A stretch of DNA of 64,000 nt, taken from contig CAYSPT010000009.1 of NCBI GenBank assembly GCA_964432985.1, positions 48,849 to 112,848 on the forward strand, written 5' to 3'. Positions within the stretch are counted from its first letter, which is position 1. Each line of letters begins with the position of its first letter. The notes beneath the pieces are model-generated. The model did not search any database. It was not told where the DNA came from and saw nothing but the letters and a program-made list of their open reading frames with translations. This document shows positions 51,560-60,451 of this stretch, piece by piece. Both the position numbers and the translations under genes were made by a program. The stretch comes from CAYSPT01 sp964432985 (GTDB taxonomy: Bacteria > Muiribacteriota > CAYSPT01).

Positions 51560-52135
51560 GTGACTAAAACAACATTGAAGAACATCGTTGTCCTTTTCGT
51601 AATACTGGCCCTTATCACCATCTGGCGTGACTGGCTGGGAAGCGGTGATAGCATCGAGGACCTCCCGAACTTTTATCAGGTATCGTCAGCGTTGTATCGG
51701 GGAGGACAGCCCTCCCAGACAGGATTCAAAAAGCTCAAGGAAATGGGAGTTAGGACCGTCGTCAGCCTTCGGGTTTCAGTTCCCGACCGGCACAGGCTCT
51801 GTGGTGTCGGAATGCAGTACTATCAAATTTCCTTCAAACCCTGGCATGCGGAAGCCGAAGACATCCTGCCGTTTCTCAAAATCGTCATGAATCCGGATAA
51901 CCAGCCCGTCTTCGTCCACTGCTTTCACGGTTCAGACCGGACCGGTACCATGGTGGCTGTCTATCAGATGGTCGTTCACGGCTACACCGCCAGGCAATCC
52001 ATCGAAGAGCTCCCCCACTTCGGATTTCACAAATTATGGTGGAATCTGCCCCGATATCTGAACCGGGTGAACGTGGCGGACCTTAGACGGCAGCTGGAAA
52101 ACTCACCGGAACCGGCGCTGGAATACATCGAATAG
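51560..52135 (+). CDS. Membrane-anchored dual-specificity/tyrosine phosphatase
   Basis: 191 residues, GTG start. N-terminal helix (IVVLFVILALITIW) then a cysteine-dependent phosphatase domain: the P-loop VHCFHGSDRTG holds the catalytic Cys and Arg (Cys-x5-Arg), and LPNFYQVSSALYRGGQPSQ and GVRTVVSLR are the usual N-terminal strands of atypical dual-specificity phosphatases. The general-acid Asp is not obvious (the loop reads FKPWHAEAEDI). Could dephosphorylate proteins, lipids or inositol phosphates. Confidence 0.87.
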   Translation: MTKTTLKNIVVLFVILALITIWRDWLGSGDSIEDLPNFYQVSSALYRGGQPSQTGFKKLKEMGVRTVVSLRVSVPDRHRLCGVGMQYYQISFKPWHAEAEDILPFLKIVMNPDNQPVFVHCFHGSDRTGTMVAVYQMVVHGYTARQSIEELPHFGFHKLWWNLPRYLNRVNVADLRRQLENSPEPALEYIE

Positions 52136-52197
52136 TTGCAGACTTTCTCAAGTAGGATCTAACACAAAGCAAGTGCTCCGGAGAGATAAGAAACTGC

Positions 52198-52857
52198 TTA
52201 AGTAATCTTCCGCAATTTACGAATAATTGAGTCATTCACGGTGTAGGGGTCTGGATCACCGTCTACCTCGTGGAGGATATCGCGGTCCCGATAATACTGG
52301 TACAATGGCATGACCAGCTTCACATACACGTCCTTGAGACGATAATCAATCCGGTCGGGAGCATCATCCACCCTCTTCTCGAGAGGACCGCGGCACCGAT
52401 TGCAGATTCCTTCCATCTGCTCGGTGAACAAAGGGCTGGTGGTATTGTAATTGATCTTGCACCGGGAGCAATAACTCCTGCTCATAAGCCGGTCACGGCA
52501 GAAGTCGTCGGAAACTCTGAGCAATATCACCGCGTGTAGCCTTGTGCCAAGCCTTCTTGTCAGAACATCGAAGGTCTCGGCCTGGGGCATGGTCCGCGGA
52601 TACCCGTCACCCAGGTATTTTTCCTGCTTCAGTATGGGAGTAATCTGCTCTTCCATCAGGGGGATCATAATATCGTCGGGGACGTATCCTCCATCCCACC
52701 AGTACTTGTAGGCTGCCAGACCTAACCGGGTACTGCGCTCCTTGGCCTGCCGCAGCATGTCTCCCGTGGAAACGTGGACCATCTTGAACCGTTTGACAAG
52801 CAGGCCGGATTGGGTTCCCTTACCGGAACCAGGTTTTCCAAGAAGCAGAATATTCAT
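52198..52857 (-). CDS. adk: Adenylate kinase (zinc-LID type)
   Basis: 219 residues from the ATG at 52857. P-loop GKPGSGKGTQ, AMP-site STGDMLRQ and DGYPRTMPQAE motifs. The LID carries two CxxC pairs (SYCSRCKINYN, GICNRCRGPL), a zinc finger common in Gram-positive and many anaerobic adenylate kinases. Slight departures: a 13-residue stretch before PDDIM (YKYWWDGGYV) differs from the usual helix. A perfect 17-bp tandem repeat lies right before the start. This may be a second, specialised adenylate kinase, since it is away from ribosomal genes. Confidence 0.9.
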   Translation of the reverse strand: MNILLLGKPGSGKGTQSGLLVKRFKMVHVSTGDMLRQAKERSTRLGLAAYKYWWDGGYVPDDIMIPLMEEQITPILKQEKYLGDGYPRTMPQAETFDVLTRRLGTRLHAVILLRVSDDFCRDRLMSRSYCSRCKINYNTTSPLFTEQMEGICNRCRGPLEKRVDDAPDRIDYRLKDVYVKLVMPLYQYYRDRDILHEVDGDPDPYTVNDSIIRKLRKIT

Positions 52858-52869
52858 AATCAAACCCTT

Positions 52870-52903
52870 TATTTGATATGGACAATTATTTGATATGGAC
52901 AAT
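52870..52903. repeat. 17-bp perfect tandem duplication before adk
   Basis: TATTTGATATGGACAAT occurs at 52870-52886 and again at 52887-52903. It ends 12 bases before the adk ATG and so may set the spacing of its leader. Confidence 0.9.
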
Positions 52904-52950
52904 CCAGAAAAGCAGCCGTTTCGCCGCGAGGCTAAGTATAGCACAAGGGA

Positions 52951-52977
52951 AAAAAAAAAGCAGCCTGTTCGGCTGCT
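52951..52977 (-). terminator. Rho-independent terminator of the buk-etf-OMP operon
   Basis: Read leftward: AGCAGCC, 5-base loop, GGCTGCT, then nine to ten Ts (52951-52977). It ends transcripts arriving from the DUF2238 gene at 53202. The remaining stretch to that gene (about 53000-53200) is A/T-rich with nothing recognised. Confidence 0.88.
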
Positions 52978-53201
52978 ATGCCCTGGGTAAGGTTTACGCG
53001 TATTGCGTCTGAATATACCTTATGCAATATATGTTCCACTTTGACATCAGAAACCTGACTTTCAATGAAAACTTCTTTAAATACGAGATTCTGAACAAGA
53101 GGTTTAATATTTTATTGAGTGGCTAACGTACCGGCAAAGTGATTCTACTGTTCAAGTTCCGAACAGATTTCTTGTAAGAATTCAGAACAGAAAGCCATCT
53201 A

Positions 53202-53816
53202 TTAACCTGCGACGTCTTCTTTTGAACGGTGCCAGAACAAAAACAGTGCCACGGCCACTATGGAACCGAGACCGTCAGCCAGCATGTCCTTTTGCGCATC
53301 CCAGATATCACCCTGGCTGCCCAGAAACGCAATACCTGCTTCGGGGTCGGAAAGGACGGCGTAGATCCACTCGATGATTTCGTAGATGGCCGCCACGGAA
53401 AATATTGCGAATATCCCAAAAAGAGTAACCAGTGTTTTTGAGCGTGACAGCCCCTTCCGGTAGACGTATTCAACCACTGGATAGGCGTAGAAACCGACGG
53501 AAAAATGAGCGATACGGTCGAAATGATTACGCTCGAAGTGAAACAGATTGGAGATAAAATCAAACGGAACACGCTCGAAGGTGTAGTGCCCGCCCAGTGT
53601 GTGAAGAAAAACCAGCACGCTCATCATGACGTAGGCTGTGTTGGTAAACCGGAAATACCGGTAGGTGACAACCAGAAACACCACGATCGCCAGGATGGGT
53701 ATATTTTCAGCCCACCACACATTGCGATTGAAGGGTTTAACAGCCAGGATGGCAAAATAGATAAGGTAAACGATCAGCAGGTAATGCGGAAGCTCAAATC
53801 TCTTTTTAGCACTCAT
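53202..53816 (-). CDS. DUF2238/YjdF-like integral membrane protein
   Basis: 204 residues with six or so hydrophobic helices. The conserved phrase HTLGGHYTFERVPFDFISNLF, then RNHFDRIAHFSVGF, and FLGSQGDIWDAQKDML match the DUF2238 pattern (conserved His, Arg, Asp and Trp residues). Function unknown in all members known to me. Follows the beta-barrel gene after 10 bases and ends the operon. Confidence 0.88.
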   Translation of the reverse strand: MSAKKRFELPHYLLIVYLIYFAILAVKPFNRNVWWAENIPILAIVVFLVVTYRYFRFTNTAYVMMSVLVFLHTLGGHYTFERVPFDFISNLFHFERNHFDRIAHFSVGFYAYPVVEYVYRKGLSRSKTLVTLFGIFAIFSVAAIYEIIEWIYAVLSDPEAGIAFLGSQGDIWDAQKDMLADGLGSIVAVALFLFWHRSKEDVAG

Positions 53817-53826
53817 AACAACCTAT

Positions 53827-56502
53827 TTAGAAACGTAATGACAACGAGAGCAGCATCTCCCGGGCGGCCTTGAGTTCCACCGGAGGCGCTTTGCTGTCGG
53901 TACTGGTCCGGGCTAACCACAGGGACCCTTTCGAGTAGGTGGCGATAGGAATATCCAGCCTGAGATAGATCTTGCCAGCTACCCCTTTATAATTGCCCGC
54001 GGGAATGTTGGCATTCAGGTTATTTTCTGTAATCCGGTAGGAATACCTGGTCCAGTCGTACCCCATCTCTGCCTCCACGTTACCGGGAACCTGTCCCTTC
54101 CACTTGATGGTAAAGGTGTTTCCCAAGAACCGGTTGGGAACAAAATAAGATAGGGGCAGGCCCTGCATGCTTTCCCGCTCGAAGGAGTAGAAGTTGGAGC
54201 GGTACCCCAGGTTGAGGGCCAGCGGCCCCGGCAGCCGGTAATCAAAACTACCCACCATTTCCCGCTTCTTGTTACCATCGGGGGTAACCTTGGACCAGGA
54301 CGGTCGAAGCGTCAGACGCAGATCGGGTAGCAGCTGGTATCTCAGGAAGATCGATGTCTCTTCCATCCTCACATCCTGTTTGACAACCGCGATACTCTCC
54401 TCGAGGCGGTACTCCCGGTACCCGATACCGGCTTCGAGCGGTTCATGCATGTAACGGAGCTTGACACCGTAAACGGTGGAATCCGGAGCGCCGACGTACC
54501 GTCTGGTTATCACTTCCGCCTCATTGACCATGTGCATGGAAAACCGGTACCGCATCCCGATCCTCATGCGATTGTGCTTCAGGGACTCAGAACCTCTCTC
54601 TTTCAATTCCCCCCGCCCGAATGACATACCGACGCGGAAAAGATCGTTGATTGGTGCTTCAACTCCACCTTCGGTAAAAAACACTTCAGGCTTTCCCGTT
54701 CCGTCCAGCGTGTACACACTGAATGAACCGAGAAAATTGTCGAGCCTATCCAACTCCTCGAGCAAACTCTCCGCCGCCGGGTCACCAGGTACCGCTTGAC
54801 CCGCCACCGCAGCGTAATGAGCGGCACTCATCAGCATATCCAATTCCTTGCACAGGTTGGCCATGGTCATATTGGCAGCGTAGTTGTCCGGTTCTTTGGC
54901 CAGGACCCGCCCCAGATAACGCTCGGCTTTCTCGTATTGATCCCGCTTAAGATAAATAATACCCAGGCCGGTGTTAGCTTCCCCCTGCCCGGGATCATAG
55001 TGGAGCGATTCCCGATACCGGTTCAGGGCCTCATCTTCATCTCCCATTTCCACCAGCGCCGAGCCATAAGCAGCCAGAGCTTCGGCATCGTGGGGATTGA
55101 GCTGCAGAACGGCGGCGCAGTGATAGGCAGATGTTGCCAATTCACCATCGGCACGTTCGAGCCGGGACAGCATGAGGTGCGCAAATCGGTTGTTTTCATC
55201 GATTTCCAGCATCCGTTTGCAAACAGCAGCCACCGATGGCAGATCGTTCCGTTTCATATGCAGTTCGATCAGCAGTTCCAACACCTCGAGACTGTCCGGG
55301 TGAATGGTGAGAACACGGGCGTAGGTGGCTACCGCCTCTTCGGGAACACCAGCCTCTACAAGGGTTTTGGCTAATTCGAGCAGCGCATCGGTGTCGCCGG
55401 AATCGTACCGCAGATACTGGCGGAGTATCAACTCGGAATCGCGGAGACGATCCGCCTCCCGGTACAACTGTCCCAGGAAGAGAAACGTCTTTTTGCTCCT
55501 GGGCTCTATGGAAAGCACCTTTTTAAATGTTACTTCCGCCTTGTCGTAGGCCCGCTTCCACTGATAGACCAGTCCGAGAGCAAGCAAAGCGTCCTGATCG
55601 TACGGCCGAAGCTCGAGCAGTTTCGTATACTGCATGAAGGCCTTGTTGAGTTCTCCCTGTTTGGCATACATGGCTCCGAGGTTCAGATGCGCTTCTTTGT
55701 TGGCAGGATCGATATCCAGTACCCGGCGGTAATACGCATCAGCCTTGTTCCAGGCTTCCGTGAGCAGCATGATATCGCCACAGGCCAGGATGGACTCGAT
55801 ATGACGGTCGTCGATAGCGATAACTTTCCTGAAAGCGTAATAGGCTTTCTCATGCTCTCCCAGGTAGAGGTACACAATTCCCAGGCTGACATGGGCATCC
55901 ACGTGCATCGGGTCCATGGCAATAATTTTCTGGTATGAAGAAACCGCTTCCCAGAGCTTTCCCTGTTTGCACTGATATGAAGCCTCGCGGAATAAAGCTT
56001 CAATCTTAACAATGTCAGGCCGGGTTTCGGCCTTGCTGACCTTGATGTCCGTTTTACCTTCACCAAAAGCCTCTAGTTCCCTGATTCGGCCTTCAACGGA
56101 CAAAATCCGCTCACCAAGCTCCTGGATCTCCTCGCGGAAGAGTGCTGCCATATCTTCAATGAACTCGGCCGCCAATCGGCGGACATCGCGCAGTGTTTCC
56201 AGTTCAATTCCCCTGGCTACAATATCCTTGCGATTACCCAGGTTACTGAGGGCAGCGGCAGTCAGTATCGCCCCATCAAGTCGTGAATACACCTTGTTAG
56301 GGCTATATACCAACTCGGCTCCTTTCAGCAGCCCGTTTTCCGCCAGATGAAAGAAAGCCTCGTGCACCCAGGGAGGAGCAGGTTTCTGCTCGAAGGAATT
56401 GGCGGCATCGGCGTAGCCAGGGCACAGGAAAAGAGCCGCCAGGCCGATAGCCAAAACTACTGCCATATTCCTCCGATTTATCACCGATGGTGTCTTAATC
56501 AC
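53827..56502 (-). CDS. SLH-like - TPR - beta-barrel outer-membrane protein
   Basis: About 891 residues. Signal peptide (MAVVLAIGLAALFLCPGYADA). An SLH-like segment (PPWVHEAFFHLAENGLLKGA, then SRLDGAILTAAALSNL) is followed by a coiled coil (about 105-155), ten or more TPR units (about 170-580), then alternating beta-strands typical of a porin-like barrel (from about 620) ending in SLSLRF with terminal Phe, the outer-membrane insertion signal. SLH domains on outer-membrane proteins tether the membrane to cell-wall polymers, as in OmpM. A GTG at 56502 has GAGG nine bases ahead; a TTG at 56517 overlapping the etfA stop is the alternative. Confidence 0.8.
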   Translation of the reverse strand: MIKTPSVINRRNMAVVLAIGLAALFLCPGYADAANSFEQKPAPPWVHEAFFHLAENGLLKGAELVYSPNKVYSRLDGAILTAAALSNLGNRKDIVARGIELETLRDVRRLAAEFIEDMAALFREEIQELGERILSVEGRIRELEAFGEGKTDIKVSKAETRPDIVKIEALFREASYQCKQGKLWEAVSSYQKIIAMDPMHVDAHVSLGIVYLYLGEHEKAYYAFRKVIAIDDRHIESILACGDIMLLTEAWNKADAYYRRVLDIDPANKEAHLNLGAMYAKQGELNKAFMQYTKLLELRPYDQDALLALGLVYQWKRAYDKAEVTFKKVLSIEPRSKKTFLFLGQLYREADRLRDSELILRQYLRYDSGDTDALLELAKTLVEAGVPEEAVATYARVLTIHPDSLEVLELLIELHMKRNDLPSVAAVCKRMLEIDENNRFAHLMLSRLERADGELATSAYHCAAVLQLNPHDAEALAAYGSALVEMGDEDEALNRYRESLHYDPGQGEANTGLGIIYLKRDQYEKAERYLGRVLAKEPDNYAANMTMANLCKELDMLMSAAHYAAVAGQAVPGDPAAESLLEELDRLDNFLGSFSVYTLDGTGKPEVFFTEGGVEAPINDLFRVGMSFGRGELKERGSESLKHNRMRIGMRYRFSMHMVNEAEVITRRYVGAPDSTVYGVKLRYMHEPLEAGIGYREYRLEESIAVVKQDVRMEETSIFLRYQLLPDLRLTLRPSWSKVTPDGNKKREMVGSFDYRLPGPLALNLGYRSNFYSFERESMQGLPLSYFVPNRFLGNTFTIKWKGQVPGNVEAEMGYDWTRYSYRITENNLNANIPAGNYKGVAGKIYLRLDIPIATYSKGSLWLARTSTDSKAPPVELKAAREMLLSLSLRF

Positions 56503-56513
56503 TGGCTGTGTCC

Positions 56514-57749
56514 TCAAGTCCGGGAACTTTTTTCTTTTTCGATAGAGTCGATAAGCATCGGAACCACTTTGTGCAAATCACCTACCAGGCCCAGGTGCGC
56601 CACTTTGAAAATGGGGGCATTCTGGTCCTTGTTGATGGCGATGATAAAGTCGCTGTCCTGCATTCCGGCAAGGTGCTGAACTGCGCCTGAAATGCCGCAG
56701 GCAATATAAACCTTGGGACGCACGGTTTTACCGGTCTGCCCGACCTGATGATCGTGTTCTATCCAGCCGGAATCGACAACAGAGCGGGACGCACCGATTT
56801 CAGCCCCGAGCAGATCGGCCAGTTTCTTGAGAACCTCAAATTTCTCCGGGCTGCCGACGCCGCGGCCTCCGGACACGATGATCTTAGCCTCTTCCAGATT
56901 GACATGACGACGTTTTTCCTGGATAAACTTAAGCAACCGGGTCCGGGCCACCGCCCACTCGGAACGGAACGGAATCTTGACAACCTTGACCTTGTGATCC
57001 GGACCCAGATGTCCTTCTTTCATGACTCCCGGCCGGACCGTTGACATCTGCGGCCGGCGGTCGGGACAGACAATCGTGGCCATCACGTTTCCGCCGAAAG
57101 CCGGGCGGGTCTGCATCAGGTTTCCGTTCTCAGGATCTATTTCGAGCCCGGTGCAGTCGGCAGTAAGACCTGTTTGAAGCCTGTTGGCCACCCGGGGAGC
57201 GAGATCTCTCCCCAAAGTGGTAGCTCCGAACAGCAATATTTCCGGGCGGTAGCGCCTGGACAGTTCTGCCACCGCTCTGGCGTACGGCTCGGTGCGGTAA
57301 TGCTCCAGGTCCTGGTGATCGACACTGTAGACCCGGTCAGCCCCATACTCTCCGATTACTTTTGCCAGGTCGACTACGTCACTTCCAAGCAGAACACCGG
57401 AAAGTTCGGTTCCTCTTTGCTTGGCAAGCTCACGACCCTTACCCAGCAGTTCCAGAGATACCTTCTGGAGCTTGCCGTCTTTCTGCTCGCAGAATACCCA
57501 GACACCGGCATACTTGGATATATCTACTTTTTCGCCAGCCGGGACCCTGAGAATTATGGCACCGAATTTACATGACTCGACACAGGCGCCGCAAAAGATG
57601 CAGTCCTCGGTTAAGACCGCTTGTTTCTCCTCCATGACAATCGCCCCGTAGGGACAGGCCGGAACGCATTGGCGGCACCCGGTACAAGCTTCGGCGTCAA
57701 TGCTGATAGTTACTGTTGGTTTCTTATCCGATTTCTTGTTTTCACTCAC
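56514..57749 (-). CDS. etfA: Electron transfer flavoprotein alpha subunit with N-terminal ferredoxin domain
   Basis: 411 residues. Residues 12-70 form a two-cluster ferredoxin domain (CTGCRQCVPACP and CIFCGACVESC), absent from classical EtfA. The EtfA N- and C-domains follow; the FAD-binding C-domain shows SGGRGVGSPEKF, SRSVVDSGWIEHDHQVGQTG and YIACGISGAVQHLAGM. Fusion with ferredoxin occurs in anaerobes such as Acetobacterium CarE, where Etf takes part in electron bifurcation. GTG start overlaps the etfB stop (GTGA). Confidence 0.93.
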   Translation of the reverse strand: MSENKKSDKKPTVTISIDAEACTGCRQCVPACPYGAIVMEEKQAVLTEDCIFCGACVESCKFGAIILRVPAGEKVDISKYAGVWVFCEQKDGKLQKVSLELLGKGRELAKQRGTELSGVLLGSDVVDLAKVIGEYGADRVYSVDHQDLEHYRTEPYARAVAELSRRYRPEILLFGATTLGRDLAPRVANRLQTGLTADCTGLEIDPENGNLMQTRPAFGGNVMATIVCPDRRPQMSTVRPGVMKEGHLGPDHKVKVVKIPFRSEWAVARTRLLKFIQEKRRHVNLEEAKIIVSGGRGVGSPEKFEVLKKLADLLGAEIGASRSVVDSGWIEHDHQVGQTGKTVRPKVYIACGISGAVQHLAGMQDSDFIIAINKDQNAPIFKVAHLGLVGDLHKVVPMLIDSIEKEKSSRT

Positions 57750-58531
57750 CGCAGTACATTCCTTTCCATAAGAGCGTTCATCATATGGTCAGCCAATTCC
57801 TTGGGAGGTCCCTTGACCGGGTCAGTGTGTTCGGGTCTATGTGGAGAAAAGGTCTTGACTACCCTGGTAGGAGAACCCACCAGACCGACTCGCATATCGT
57901 CCGTACCCAGTACATCCGCTCCCCACACTTCCACCTCGCTGTCGTATGCCTCCAGTATCAATGAAACGCGCGGATAACGGGGGGAGTTGAGTTCACTAAT
58001 GGCAGTGACCAGTGCCGGAAGGTCACACTCCAGCACTTCCACTCCCTGCTCGATGCGGCGTTCAACAACCAGACGGCCTTCGTGCAAATCAACCTTCCGG
58101 ACATAAGTGACCTGGGGAATATCGAGAAACTCGGCCAATTGGGGGCCGACCTGGGCGGTGTCACCATCAATGGCCTGCAGGCCACAAAAAACCAGATCGA
58201 AATCTCCCAGGTGTTTCAAGGCGCATGAGAGGGTGTAGGCCGTGGCCAGGGTGTCAGCACCAGCAAAGCACGGGTCCGAAAGAAGAATAGCCCGGTCGGC
58301 GCCCATACCCATCGCTTCCCTGAGTACCTCGTCCGCCTGGGGAGGTCCCATGGTTATGACGATCACCTCACCACCCTCGGCATCCCGCAACCTGAGTGCT
58401 TCCTCCAGGGCGTGCCTGTCGTCGGGATTGAGAATTGACGGAATCCCTTCCCTTACCAGGGTTCCCCTGGAAGCATCTATTCGCACATCATTTGTATCCG
58501 GTACCTGTTTCACCGGCACGACTATCCGCAT
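57746..58531 (-). CDS. etfB: Electron transfer flavoprotein beta subunit
   Basis: 261 residues. Family strings VPVKQVPDTNDVRID at the N-terminus, NPDDRHALEEALRL, ITMGPPQADEVLREAMGMGADRAILLSD, and FCGLQAIDGDTAQVGPQLAEFL, the AMP/FAD-binding region used for bifurcating Etf too. Between ptb and etfA with coupled translation. No acyl-CoA dehydrogenase partner is in the window. Confidence 0.95.
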   Translation of the reverse strand: MRIVVPVKQVPDTNDVRIDASRGTLVREGIPSILNPDDRHALEEALRLRDAEGGEVIVITMGPPQADEVLREAMGMGADRAILLSDPCFAGADTLATAYTLSCALKHLGDFDLVFCGLQAIDGDTAQVGPQLAEFLDIPQVTYVRKVDLHEGRLVVERRIEQGVEVLECDLPALVTAISELNSPRYPRVSLILEAYDSEVEVWGADVLGTDDMRVGLVGSPTRVVKTFSPHRPEHTDPVKGPPKELADHMMNALMERNVLR

Positions 58532-58573
58532 GGTGTGTCCTCCTTCAAGTAATTCCTGCCCTATTATATACTA

Positions 58574-59473
58574 CTAACTACATAATATACCCATATACAA
58601 AGAATAAAGTTTTGTCTCCAGCGCATCGGCGCGAGAAGTCAATACCACGGGTTTCCTGGCTCCCATCACCAGTGCTCCCATCCTGCACCGCGCAAAAGAT
58701 GTCAATGCCTTGTATAAAATGTTGGCTGCTTCGATATCCGGTAAAAGCAGTATGTCAGCCTCACCTGCCACCGGAGAGGTAATTCCTTTAATAATGGCAG
58801 AATCGGGGGAAACAGCATTATCGAAACCAAACGGACCATCCACAATGCAGTCCTTGAAAGCGCCTCTTTTCCACATCCTGGCCAGGTCGGCGGCATCCAT
58901 GGTAGCCGGCATTTTGGGATTGACTTTTTCAACAGCTCCCAAAACTGCTACTTTCGGTACTTCCACACCCAAAGAATGCATTAAACCCACCGCGTTTTTG
59001 ATTATTATTTCTTTTTCTTCAAGGTCGGGAGCAATATTGATGGCCGCATCGGTAATACCGAGCAATTTCGGATACGCTTCCAACTCGGCCACGGCTACAT
59101 GTGAAAGCAGGTTACCTGTTCTGAGACCGGGATCGTTGAGTATTCCCTTGAGAAAAACGGAGGTGTCGATGAGGCCTTTCATGAGAATGTCACACCTCCC
59201 GGAGGAGACCAGTCCGGCAGCGGTGGAAGCAATTTCCTGCTTGGTTTCAGCTTCTACTATCTGGGGTTTCACCCCCCCGTTGAGAGATACTTTGAACTCC
59301 TCGAGAAGACCATTGATCCTGGCCGGGTTTCCTACGAGAACCGGCTCGATCAGCCCTTCAGAAGCAGCCGTGAAAACCGCGCCCAGCAGGTCATCATCGT
59401 GAGCACCGGCTACCGCCAGGGAGCGTTTGCCGACCGAAAAAGCTTTTTCTTTTAGCTCAACGAAGTTTCTCAC
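58574..59473 (-). CDS. ptb: Phosphate acyltransferase, Ptb type (paralogue 1)
   Basis: About 299 residues. Converts acyl-CoA and phosphate to acyl phosphate. Typical strings: ILMKGLIDTSVFLKGILN, LLSHVAVAEL, LLGITDAAINIAPDLEEK, VDGPFGFDNAVS and SPVAGEADILLLPDIEAANILYKAL. The GTG at 59473 has GGAGAG nine bases upstream; the frame could also begin with TTG at 59482. Third of three consecutive Ptb genes. Butyryl-, isobutyryl- or propionyl-CoA are possible substrates. Confidence 0.9.
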   Translation of the reverse strand: MRNFVELKEKAFSVGKRSLAVAGAHDDDLLGAVFTAASEGLIEPVLVGNPARINGLLEEFKVSLNGGVKPQIVEAETKQEIASTAAGLVSSGRCDILMKGLIDTSVFLKGILNDPGLRTGNLLSHVAVAELEAYPKLLGITDAAINIAPDLEEKEIIIKNAVGLMHSLGVEVPKVAVLGAVEKVNPKMPATMDAADLARMWKRGAFKDCIVDGPFGFDNAVSPDSAIIKGITSPVAGEADILLLPDIEAANILYKALTSFARCRMGALVMGARKPVVLTSRADALETKLYSLYMGILCS

Positions 59474-59538
59474 GTGGTTCAACTCTCCTGTTCAACCTGA
59501 TCCTTCCCCTTCCGGTAAAAAATCCCAAAAGGCACAAC

Positions 59539-60447
59539 TCATGAAAGAACAACAGCCAGGGCAATGGAAAGCAGCCGGTCCCGGAAAGAATCTGCCCGGG
59601 AGGTAAGGATAATAGGTGCCCGTCCACCGGCCACCACGGCTGCCCACCTGGCACCAGCGAAATACAAAAGCCCCTTGCCAAACACATTGCCCGCTTCAAT
59701 GTCGTGAACAAGAAAGATATCCGCTTTTCCCACCACCGGACTCTGAACACCTTTAATCGCGGCTGATGTATTAGACACGGCATTATCCAGTGAAAGCGGG
59801 CCGTCAACAACGGCTCCCGTTATCTGACCGAGCTGGTTCATCTTGGTCAGCACGGCGGCATCAACAGTCACTGAAGAACCAAGATCGAATCTAACCTGCT
59901 CTACAGAGGACAGTAAAGCCACCCGCGGCTCCCCAATACCCAGGGCATGAGCCACTCCGATGACATTCTGAAGTATCCGGACTTTTTCTTTCAACGTCGG
60001 TGCGATATTGATTCCACCATCGCTCATGAGGATCAGCCTGTCGTTCCCCGGCACCTCGAATACTCCCACGTGTGAAAGAAGCCCTCCAGCACGCAGACCG
60101 ACCGACTTGTTGAGGACAGCCTTGAGATAACTGCTGCTGTCAATTGCGCCCTTCATGAGGATGTCAGCCTGGCCTGAACTGACACATTCCACCGCAGCCA
60201 GGGCAGCTGTAGCTGCAACCGGATGATGGTGAACCTCGAAATTACTGATATCCACGCCTACTTCGTCTGCAAGCCGGTGGGTTTGATCTTTATCACCAAA
60301 AAGAACTGTTTCAGCCAGACCGCTTTTGCGGGCACCCGCTACAGCCTGTAATGTTTCCGCTTCCTGGGAAACAGCTACCGCTACTCGTTTCGGGCCCCGG
60401 TCACAAGCCTGTTTTTCAAGCTCATCCAATGATCGTATAGCAGGCAT
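59539..60447 (-). CDS. ptb: Phosphate acyltransferase, Ptb type (paralogue 2)
   Basis: 302 residues. Has ILMKGAIDSSSYLKAVLN, LLSHVGVFEV, LILMSDGGINIAPTLKEK, VDGPLSLDNAVS and KADIFLVHDIEAGNVFGKGL, all the family landmarks. Clearly diverged from paralogue 1, so not a recent duplicate. It starts four bases after paralogue 3 stops, so the two are tightly coupled, while 65 bases separate it from paralogue 1. Confidence 0.9.
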   Translation of the reverse strand: MPAIRSLDELEKQACDRGPKRVAVAVSQEAETLQAVAGARKSGLAETVLFGDKDQTHRLADEVGVDISNFEVHHHPVAATAALAAVECVSSGQADILMKGAIDSSSYLKAVLNKSVGLRAGGLLSHVGVFEVPGNDRLILMSDGGINIAPTLKEKVRILQNVIGVAHALGIGEPRVALLSSVEQVRFDLGSSVTVDAAVLTKMNQLGQITGAVVDGPLSLDNAVSNTSAAIKGVQSPVVGKADIFLVHDIEAGNVFGKGLLYFAGARWAAVVAGGRAPIILTSRADSFRDRLLSIALAVVLS

Positions 60448-60451
60448 ACAC

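Noticed and set aside
53000..53200. tRNA-like T-arm string (GTTCAAGTTC) near 53150
   Set aside because: No acceptor stem or anticodon arm can be drawn around it.
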